Below, one piece after another: positions 17,353 through 24,236 of a DNA stretch of 35,372 nt. The notes under the pieces were generated by a model. That model had not been told where the DNA came from and made no database searches. It worked only from the letters and a program-made list of their open reading frames with translations. Both the position numbers and the translations under genes were made by a program. Numbering within the stretch: position 1 is the stretch's first letter; every line of letters starts with the position of its first letter. Source of the stretch: Methanosaeta sp. PtaU1.Bin112 (GTDB taxonomy: Archaea; Halobacteriota; Methanosarcinia; Methanotrichales; Methanotrichaceae); contig MVRL01000165.1 of NCBI GenBank assembly GCA_002067705.1, positions 1 to 35,372 of the forward strand, written 5' to 3'.

Positions 17353-17853
17353 ATGGAAGATTACCTTTGTGAAGCCTTGAGCCGGGCCTGCAGCAATTGC
17401 CATCTGGACGGAGGCTGCTGCTTCGAAGCGCGTCCCCCCCTGAGCCAGGAGAGAATCGACATTCTTATGAAAAATGGCGTCCCTGAGAGTGCTGTAGAGT
17501 TTGTCGGATACAAGAGGCTCCGCCTGAAGAAGGATGGATTTTGCGTCCTCTTCCAGGACGGAAGATGCAGCATCCACTCCATCAAGCCCGAGACCTGCGT
17601 CGCCGGACCCTTTACCTTTGACATAAAAGATAACGTCCTGCAGATATTCATCAAAAGAGAGAGCATCTGTCCGATGGTCCGATTCCTCAGGGCTGATAAA
17701 AAAGCCTACGACGGGCTTTTCGAGACGGCGGTCGAGAAAATCATTCATCTGATCAAGGCCATACCCGCGGCAGAGATGGCAGAGATCCTTAAGATCGAGG
17801 AGCCGGAGACGGATCTAGTAGCAGAGATACCGCTCTCCGATAAAAGGCGATGA
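17353..17853 (+). CDS. YkgJ-type cysteine-cluster protein
   Basis: This 166-residue protein has the Cys arrangement of the YkgJ / CxxCxxCC family, predicted to bind Zn or an Fe-S cluster. Cys13, Cys16, Cys22 and Cys23 lie in RACSNCHLDGGCC, then come Cys64, Cys72 (GFCVLFQDGRCSIHSIKPETC) and Cys82. The pattern C-x(7)-C-x(9)-C around SIHSIKPETC is typical. The start at 17353 has AGGGATGAT upstream. A longer upstream frame exists, but it overlaps the ATP-grasp gene and lacks its own site. It sits between the two ligase genes and overlaps the next start (ATGA), so it probably belongs to the same pathway, perhaps as a redox or modifying enzyme. Confidence 0.8.
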   Translation: MEDYLCEALSRACSNCHLDGGCCFEARPPLSQERIDILMKNGVPESAVEFVGYKRLRLKKDGFCVLFQDGRCSIHSIKPETCVAGPFTFDIKDNVLQIFIKRESICPMVRFLRADKKAYDGLFETAVEKIIHLIKAIPAAEMAEILKIEEPETDLVAEIPLSDKRR

Positions 17854-19013
17854 CAAAAGCAATTCACAGGGCTCTGAGCGCTGCATCTCCCGTAGGAACG
17901 GAGCACGAGTACTCCATAAATGACAAGAATTGCAGGCCTTTGCCCATCTCCGACCGGATAATCGAGAGAATCGCCGGACGGCTGGATCATGAGGTGCATT
18001 TCGGCGGGATACTGGTCTCCAAGGAGCTTCAGAAGCATGCCATTGAGCTGATCCCCAAGAGGCCAGGAAGCCTGAGTTTTTTGGAGAGCAACCTCTACCA
18101 GGGCCTCCGCGAGCTTTACCGGGCCACCAATTACGAGTATGGATTTATGGGCCTGGGAATGCATCCGCTCCTCAAACTAAATGAGACAACCTACTGGGAT
18201 CACGATGAGCAGGAGTACTATCAGGCATACGACCGGCTTTTCAATATCAAGCAGCACGGCTGGCTGAATATCCAGGCTCTGCAGATCAACATCCCTTACT
18301 CTGACAATGAGGAGCTGCTCGCCATGCATAGCAAGATCCGCTCGCTTATGCCCTATCTGGTCGCAGTCTCCGCCTCCTCGCCGATGGTAGAGGGAAAGCT
18401 CACCACATACATGGATAACCGACTGGTCTATTATCGGGAAAATCAGGCTGCCATCCCCGAGATCTGTCATGACATACTGCCTGAAAAGCTGCATAGCGTG
18501 GACGATTATGTGAGGATCAACCGCCAGATCTACAGCGAGCTGAAGAGATGCAATGCTGAGATTCTCTGCCGGGAGTGGGTCAACTCTCGAGGTGTGATCG
18601 TCCGCTTCACCAGAAAATGCCTGGAGGTCAAAGCCATCGATGAGCAGGAGTGCCTTCATTCTGACATGGCGTTCTCGGCATTTTTGCTCGCCCTGTTGCG
18701 CTCTGAGATCTCGCTGGAAGAGGAGGAGAGCGCTCTTCAAGAGACTCTGGAAGAAGCCATGCGGCACGGAGTTGCCGGAATGCGACCTGAGCTGGAGAAG
18801 CTCTTCGCCGCCGCCGAGAAGAGCGCAACTGCTGAAGAGAAGCGGTATCTTCCCCTGATTGCAAAGCGCATTGAGCAGGGAAGCCTCGCAGAGATCATTG
18901 TGCAAAAGCTAAAGAGCGAGACTAACGGCAGGATCGAGCCGATAATGCGGCATATGCAATGGTGCCTGAAGGAAAATAGACCGTATTCTGCCGAGCCGGG
19001 AAGATGCGGATAG
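17850..19013 (+). CDS. GCS2-type carboxylate-amine ligase
   Basis: This 387-residue protein belongs to the glutamate-cysteine-ligase family 2 group, a glutamine-synthetase-like amidoligase fold. The opening PVGTEHEYSI puts Glu18 and Glu20 at the metal site, as in the family's G-x-E-x-E motif. HEVHFGG (52-58) is followed by a helix carrying a further acidic residue (ELQKHAIELIPKRP), and MGLGMHPLL carries the usual His. A buried LQALQINIPYS strand and the conserved RFTRKCLEVKAIDEQEC block follow. It would form an amide or peptide bond with ATP. Together with the ATP-grasp enzyme, two successive ligations are implied. It starts inside the previous stop (ATGA overlap), so translation is coupled. 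It ends the operon at a bidirectional hairpin. Confidence 0.8.
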   Translation: MTKAIHRALSAASPVGTEHEYSINDKNCRPLPISDRIIERIAGRLDHEVHFGGILVSKELQKHAIELIPKRPGSLSFLESNLYQGLRELYRATNYEYGFMGLGMHPLLKLNETTYWDHDEQEYYQAYDRLFNIKQHGWLNIQALQINIPYSDNEELLAMHSKIRSLMPYLVAVSASSPMVEGKLTTYMDNRLVYYRENQAAIPEICHDILPEKLHSVDDYVRINRQIYSELKRCNAEILCREWVNSRGVIVRFTRKCLEVKAIDEQECLHSDMAFSAFLLALLRSEISLEEEESALQETLEEAMRHGVAGMRPELEKLFAAAEKSATAEEKRYLPLIAKRIEQGSLAEIIVQKLKSETNGRIEPIMRHMQWCLKENRPYSAEPGRCG

Positions 19014-19074
19014 TCTGCAGGATAGAATACAAATTTTTTAACAACACTTTAAAAAAGATGGCGGAAAAAGGAAA

Positions 19075-19095
19075 ATAGGGCTTTTTAGCCCCTAT
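19075..19095. terminator. Bidirectional hairpin between convergent genes
   Basis: ATAGGGCT and AGCCCCTAT pair, with one bulged base, around a TTTT loop. The hairpin lies 60 bp past the GCS2 stop and overlaps the stop region of the convergent secreted-protein gene. A TTTTTTAA run at about 19034-19041 is a further plus-strand signal. Confidence 0.45.
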
Positions 19096-19952
19096 CTCGT
19101 CCAGTGCGATCCTGCAAAGCCTCCGGTCTTGGAAACGGCCACCAGTTCGTTGTTGGACACAATCTGAAGGACCAGATTTCCGTTCTGCATTACGCTTCCC
19201 TTGGGAACATCGGACCATTCTGCGTTGATCATGTCGCCGCTGATGATTCCGCGCATGACATTGGACCAGCTGGGTGTATTTGGATCCCGCTCGCCATACC
19301 ACCAGACGGTTGCCCCTAGCTGGCGAACATAGTAAATGCCGCCGTCATCGCATTGCCAGACGCCGGTCAGATCTATCAGAGCCGGTGTGCCGCCGGGTGT
19401 CGTTCCGCCTGGACCCATGCTACCTGGGCCAGTGTCACCGGGACCGGTCTCACCTGGACCTGTTGCCCCAGGGCCGCTCTCTCCAGGACCTGGTGTCTCT
19501 CCGCCTGGAACGGGCGTTGCACCCCCAGCTGCTGCCTTTTGGAAGGTATAGCTAGCCAGGTAATTGGCTCTGCCGCTATTGTCCAGGAAGCGATCATAGG
19601 AGTCCACTTTAAGTCGGTTGCTGGCAGGCTTAATGACCAGAGTGGTCTCAGAGAATGACGTTTTAAAAACTGCAATCAGGGTATCAGCACCGCTGATGAG
19701 GTCAGAGGAAACGCCGGGCCCAAAAGCCTGAGCCTGCACAGCTCCCCAATCACAATCAGTGGGATGACATTTTCCCCAGGCATGCACCTTTGCATTGCTG
19801 CCCATCACGGAAATGTCCAGATTGGTGATGCCCCTGGTATTGGCATCCACATTTGTCCAGGATCCAGCAAACTGGTTCATGCTGGCAAGACCCCCGGTGG
19901 CAGTCAACAGAAGCAACAGGACTGCGGCCAGGCAAGGATAAATCAATCTCAT
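19092..19952 (-). CDS. Secreted two-domain protein with Gly-Pro linker
   Basis: This 286-residue exported protein has a signal peptide (1-23, AAVLLLLLTATGGLA). Domain 1 (about 25-135) starts FAGSWTNVDANTRGIT and carries the motif VHAWGKCHPTDCDWG, whose His and two Cys could bind metal or form a disulfide. A flexible linker of GPGxTGPG-type units (about 143-188) separates it from domain 2 (about 190-286), which begins DLTGVWQCDDGGIYYVRQ and has WWYGERDP, a beta-rich lipocalin-like pattern also seen in other secreted proteins. Function is unknown. It is probably a tandem partner of the paralogue immediately upstream, which has only domain 1. Confidence 0.8.
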   Translation of the reverse strand: MRLIYPCLAAVLLLLLTATGGLASMNQFAGSWTNVDANTRGITNLDISVMGSNAKVHAWGKCHPTDCDWGAVQAQAFGPGVSSDLISGADTLIAVFKTSFSETTLVIKPASNRLKVDSYDRFLDNSGRANYLASYTFQKAAAGGATPVPGGETPGPGESGPGATGPGETGPGDTGPGSMGPGGTTPGGTPALIDLTGVWQCDDGGIYYVRQLGATVWWYGERDPNTPSWSNVMRGIISGDMINAEWSDVPKGSVMQNGNLVLQIVSNNELVAVSKTGGFAGSHWTR

Positions 19953-20006
19953 ATAACAACCTCTAATGTCTCTTATATCTCATTTCTTCAACTTTTTTTG
20001 CGGCCT

Positions 20007-20522
20007 TTATGCGATTATTTTCCTAATGGGAAGAATTTCCTGCAGTTCGTACTTTTTAATGGGTTGAATCTCGGCGATCGACCCAACAGCGCTTATGGAA
20101 GTACTCTTCCCGAAGAGGTCGCTGGACCCATAGTTGCTTCTTCCGCTGCCGTCCGTAAAGCGAGTATAGGACTGCACAGATAGCCGGCTGCCCTGGGGAC
20201 TGATGAAGAGAGTGGTCTCAGAGAAAGAAGTAACATATGTTGCCATAAGAGCCTGCGCCTGGCTGACCGGATCAGAGGAGACATCGGGTGCGAAGGCGAA
20301 GGCATTGACTCCACCCCAGTCGCAATCGGTGGGATGACACTTGCCCCAAGCATGCACATTAGCAGATGCTCCAGAGATGGCAATTCTCAATTTGGTTATT
20401 CCTCCCGAATTCGGGTCAACATTGCTCCAATCCCCGGCAAACTGGGCCAGGCTGGCGGAACAGGTGGACAGCGAAATGAGCAATAAAAGAGATGCTGCCA
20501 CTGTAGATAGAATTAGTTTCAT
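20007..20522 (-). CDS. Secreted single-domain paralogue of the downstream gene
   Basis: This 171-residue protein has a signal peptide (1-24, LLLLISLSTCSAS) and one domain (FAGDWSNVDPNSGGITK, then VHAWGKCHPTDCDWG, then TSFSETTLFI) that is clearly homologous to domain 1 of the neighbouring 286-residue protein. The 15-residue WGKCHPTDC-centred motif is identical in both. It lacks the Gly-Pro linker and second domain and ends with a short basic tail (LPIRKIIA). The 54-bp gap and same orientation suggest tandem duplication and perhaps a joint transcript. Function is unknown. Confidence 0.8.
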   Translation of the reverse strand: MKLILSTVAASLLLLISLSTCSASLAQFAGDWSNVDPNSGGITKLRIAISGASANVHAWGKCHPTDCDWGGVNAFAFAPDVSSDPVSQAQALMATYVTSFSETTLFISPQGSRLSVQSYTRFTDGSGRSNYGSSDLFGKSTSISAVGSIAEIQPIKKYELQEILPIRKIIA

Positions 20523-20801
20523 ATTCCAACCTCACACCAAAACTCTCGCATTTATGATGCATCCATTTATGGTGTTTTATAAGTATAAATTATTTTGGAC
20601 TAAAACAAAACTCTCTTCTCCATGATATTTCCGTTAGCTTCAAAATCCTGAGATAGAATATTGAGATAAAATGCAATCTCTTCATTGAAAGAACGCAAAT
20701 AAATGCCACGTTATAGCCTCAAGACCATTCAATGATTCTACAAAGACTTAATAATGGAATAGACTATACATCTGCATAATAAATGCTGAGTGTGATATTG
20801 G

Positions 20802-23156
20802 ATGACGAGAGGTAATGATCTGGCGCTGGGAATGAAGGTGCTAATAGTAGACGATGAGATCGATATGCCCACCGCAGAAGGTAGGGCTGTGCGCGCCCTG
20901 GTGGATGAGATTAAAAAGGAAGCTGCCACGGTGATAAAATCATGCTCTGCAGACGATGGCAGGTCGGTAATTCTCTCCGATCCCTCAATCCAATGCATTC
21001 TCATGGATTGGAGTCTTTCCGACGATGATCCCACCCATGACAAAGCCAGAGAGCTCCTCAAGCTGATACGCACCAGAAATAGCCTCATGCCTGTCTTTCT
21101 CATGTCCGACAGCGAAAAGGCGCCGCTGATCAATGCCGAGGTTATGAGCCTGGTGGACGAGTTGGTCTGGGTCTTGGAAGACACCCCCACGTTCATTGCC
21201 GGGCGAGCACTGGCGGCCATGAATCGATATCGTGAGCAGATCGAGCCGCCCTTTACCAAAGCCCTCATGGACTTTGCAAAGGTCTCCGAATACTCCTGGC
21301 ATACCCCAGGCCATGCGGGCGGAACGGCTTTCCTCAAGTCGCCCGTAGGCAGAGCCTTCTTCCAGTATTTTGGCGAAAACCTTCTTCGGTCCGATCTCTC
21401 CATATCTGTGGGAGAGCTTGGCTCTCTCTTGGACCACTCCGGCCCGATCGGCGAGAGTGAAAAATATGCTGCCCAGATCTTTGGAGCGGATCGATCTTAC
21501 ACCGTAACCAACGGCACCTCTGCCTCAAACCGCATTGTTTTCATGGCAAGCGTCACCCGCGGCGATCACGTTCTGGTTGACAGAAACTGCCACAAATCCA
21601 TTGAGCAGGCATTGATTATGACCGGTGCGATTCCTGCCTATATGAAGACCTCACGAAATTACCTGGGATTGATTGGCCCCATCTATCCTGAGAACATCGG
21701 CAAAGAAGCAGTCTTGCAATCTATTCTCGCCCATAACCTGTCTGTTTCACCCGAAAACGATGAAAAAGAGGACCATTCTGATGCTCTTGATACTGCAAGT
21801 GCGAAGCACAAGCGGCCTGCACATGCCATTATCACCAACTCCACCTATGACGGCCTCTGCTACAATGTAAAGCGAGTCCTGGAGATATTGGGCGATAGCG
21901 TCGATCGCATCCATTTTGATGAGGCATGGTACGGCTATGCCAGATTCAACCCGCTCTATAAAGAACGATACGGCATGTTTGAGAAGAGCAGACATGATGA
22001 TGGCCCCACGGTATTTACTACTACCTCGACCCATAAGCTGCTCGCTGCCCTCTCCCAGGCATCCTTCATTCATGTCCGCGACGGCAAAAAGGCCATCCCT
22101 CACGACCGGTTCAACGAATCGTTTATGATGCATTCCTCTACATCGCCCCAATACGCCATTATTGCCTCAAATGAGGTCTCTGCAGCCATGATGTCCGGAG
22201 AGAGCGGACCGGCTCTGACCAGAGAATCGATAGATGAAGCCATTGCATTCCGCCAGAGCATGCGCAAGATATGTAAGGAGGCTCAGGAGAATGGAGAGTG
22301 GTTCTTCGACGTCTGGAATGCTGACAAGATCAAAGGGGTGGACTTCGAGAGAGTATCGCCCAAAACGCTGGCCGAGGATCCTGATTGCTGGGTGCTGCAT
22401 ACCAAAGACAGGTGGCATGGCTTTTCCAATATGGAGGAGGGCTACTGTATGCTCGACCCCATCAAGGTCTCTGTGGTAACACCTGGGGTTGAGAGGGACG
22501 AAACTCTCAGGAAGGATGGAGAGGTCAGGATACCGGCGATGCTGGTCACATCTTACCTGGACAACCGGGGCATAGTGGTGGAAAAGACGACGGACTTTAC
22601 AATTCTCTTCCTCTTCTCGATGGGAATCACCAAAGGCAAATGGGGAACTCTGGTCAATGCTCTATTGAGGTTTAGAGATGACTATAACAAGAACACTCTG
22701 CTAAAAGAAGTTCTGCCAGACAAGGTGCTGCTGGACCCGGACCACTATCAGAATATGGGACTGATGGATCTGGCAGAGGAGATGTTCATTAAGTTAAAGG
22801 AACTGAAGCTGATGGACCTTCAGAAGGAAATTTATGCATCAAAATTGCCCAGGCAGGACAAAACGCCAAACCAGGCTTATCAGAAGTTTGTGCACGGCCG
22901 CGCCGAGCTTCTGCCATTGAGGGAGACCGCCAATCGAACCGTAGCTACGGGAATAATCCCCTATCCTCCGGGCATTCCCATGCTGCTCTCGGGAGAGAAT
23001 ATCGGACAGGCCAGCGGCCCCCATCTCAAGTACCTCTGCGCTCTGCAGAAATGGGATATGCATTTCTGGGGCTTTGGCCATGATATTCACGGAGTGGAAA
23101 TTAAAGATGGGAAGTACTATATCCATTGCCTTAAGGAAATTGTCATGGATGTGTAG
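20802..23156 (+). CDS. Orn/Lys/Arg decarboxylase-family PLP enzyme with receiver-like domain
   Basis: This 784-residue protein has the layout of bacterial inducible Lys/Arg/Orn decarboxylases. An N-terminal CheY-like wing domain (about 12-145) is followed by the PLP aspartate-aminotransferase-fold core, with SEYSWHTPGHAGG (162-174), DRNCHKSIEQ (260-269), NSTYDG, Asp373 in HFDEAWYGYA, and Schiff-base Lys412 in TSTHKLLAALSQAS, and then the C-terminal domain ending in YPPGIPMLLSGE. The wing domain keeps a receiver-like acidic pocket (VDDE at 16-19, Asp69 in ILMDWS) and Lys106. The amino acid decarboxylated cannot be assigned; arginine for polyamine synthesis is plausible. A GTGAT motif lies 7 nt before the ATG. 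Residue 11 is an alternative start. A paralogue follows 1.1 kb downstream. Confidence 0.88.
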   Translation: MTRGNDLALGMKVLIVDDEIDMPTAEGRAVRALVDEIKKEAATVIKSCSADDGRSVILSDPSIQCILMDWSLSDDDPTHDKARELLKLIRTRNSLMPVFLMSDSEKAPLINAEVMSLVDELVWVLEDTPTFIAGRALAAMNRYREQIEPPFTKALMDFAKVSEYSWHTPGHAGGTAFLKSPVGRAFFQYFGENLLRSDLSISVGELGSLLDHSGPIGESEKYAAQIFGADRSYTVTNGTSASNRIVFMASVTRGDHVLVDRNCHKSIEQALIMTGAIPAYMKTSRNYLGLIGPIYPENIGKEAVLQSILAHNLSVSPENDEKEDHSDALDTASAKHKRPAHAIITNSTYDGLCYNVKRVLEILGDSVDRIHFDEAWYGYARFNPLYKERYGMFEKSRHDDGPTVFTTTSTHKLLAALSQASFIHVRDGKKAIPHDRFNESFMMHSSTSPQYAIIASNEVSAAMMSGESGPALTRESIDEAIAFRQSMRKICKEAQENGEWFFDVWNADKIKGVDFERVSPKTLAEDPDCWVLHTKDRWHGFSNMEEGYCMLDPIKVSVVTPGVERDETLRKDGEVRIPAMLVTSYLDNRGIVVEKTTDFTILFLFSMGITKGKWGTLVNALLRFRDDYNKNTLLKEVLPDKVLLDPDHYQNMGLMDLAEEMFIKLKELKLMDLQKEIYASKLPRQDKTPNQAYQKFVHGRAELLPLRETANRTVATGIIPYPPGIPMLLSGENIGQASGPHLKYLCALQKWDMHFWGFGHDIHGVEIKDGKYYIHCLKEIVMDV

Positions 23157-23167
23157 AGGTATACGTT

Positions 23168-23899
23168 ATGAAGAAGACCATACTAATTTCGGTATTGCTC
23201 TGTTTGGCCTGGATTGGGTCTGTCTGCAGTTCCCAAACAGCCTCGAATGAGAATGGTTCTGCAGAAAACGCGGTGAACGCGACCACAACCTACATCTTTC
23301 TCCAGGAGGCAACGAATGGCAGTTTCGAAAAGGATGAATCCGGCAACTATACATTAACTATCAAAGAGGTTGTTCCATACACCGTCTTCTTCTCAGACCG
23401 CCCTGCGCGCGATGCTGGCTTTTTAGATATGGATAGGTTTCTCAAAGCATTCGACTTTGATCTCATCAACCCACCGAATGCCCTGGTAATGATCGAGGAT
23501 GGAAACGAAAGCAGTGATGCGATCATAGTGGAACTAACCTTGCCTAAATACGATATGGCAAACAGAACCCTGACATACACGGCGAAGGTAATCGATGATT
23601 ACGCATTCGAATCAGAATGGCCAAAGGATCTTCTCTACAGGGCAGATAAAGCGATTCCGGAGCACTTTGGCAAGGTCGCCATTGTCATTGATAATAAAGC
23701 CAAGCTCTCCTGCTCCAATTCGGTTGTATTCTGCGGCAATGAAAACAAAATTTGCGGTTCCGTCAGCACGGGTTGCTGTTGGTCATGGTTGGGCGGGCAG
23801 TGCGAACCGTGCCATAGCGCCAGCACATACGATGCAGAATGCAAGGCGAAATACGGCAATAATTGCGGGTACACCGGCGAAAATCATTGCTATGCCTAG
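23168..23899 (+). CDS. Exported Cys-rich glycoprotein of unknown function
   Basis: This 243-residue protein starts 11 nt after the decarboxylase stop with GAGGT in between, so the two are probably co-transcribed. Residues 1-22 are a signal peptide (TILISVLLCLAWIGSVCSSQ). The mature part has at least six Asn-x-Ser/Thr sequons, consistent with archaeal N-glycosylation. A middle domain (about 40-165) contains YTLTIKEVVPYTVFFSDRP and INPPNALV, a pattern I recall from uncharacterised secreted proteins of bacteria and archaea. The last 65 residues contain 10 cysteines (including GCCWSWLGGQCEPC), a likely disulfide-rich module. Why a surface protein is placed with decarboxylases is unclear. Confidence 0.75.
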   Translation: MKKTILISVLLCLAWIGSVCSSQTASNENGSAENAVNATTTYIFLQEATNGSFEKDESGNYTLTIKEVVPYTVFFSDRPARDAGFLDMDRFLKAFDFDLINPPNALVMIEDGNESSDAIIVELTLPKYDMANRTLTYTAKVIDDYAFESEWPKDLLYRADKAIPEHFGKVAIVIDNKAKLSCSNSVVFCGNENKICGSVSTGCCWSWLGGQCEPCHSASTYDAECKAKYGNNCGYTGENHCYA

Positions 23900-24032
23900 C
23901 AATCTCCTCTTGCTACACAATGAATCCTTGCAGGAGCAGGCATAATCTTTTTTTTGTTAGTTAGATCTGAGGATCACTCATTGCCAGGTTATTGGATAGA
24001 TTTGATTCCAAAAAATATATCTGTAATAATGA

Positions 24033-24197
24033 AGAATCTCTCCCCATGACCAATACAAGGAGCTGCAGGAGATCGGATGCGTGCAGTATGTCGACAAGAC
24101 GGTGCAAGTATTGGCCGGAAGGGAACTGGAATACATCAAGGAGAATCAGACCTGTCAGAGTGCAGGCCGGAAGAAACCAAAGAAGAATTTAAAATGA
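24033..24197 (+). pseudogene. Possible coding remnant before the second decarboxylase
   Basis: In the 337-bp gap 23900-24236 one frame without a start codon reads YKELQEIGCVQYVDKTVQVL and then AGRELEYIKENQTCQ, ending at TGA 24195-24197. It follows directly on a TGA at 24030-24032. The Lys/Glu-rich, helix-like composition looks more like real protein than random frame. I do not recognise it. It may be the tail of a broken gene. AAGGTGAAGGA at 24224-24233 is the ribosome binding site of the next gene. Confidence 0.3.
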
Positions 24198-24236
24198 AGA
24201 ATTAAAATTGAATAGATGGCAAAAAGGTGAAGGACA

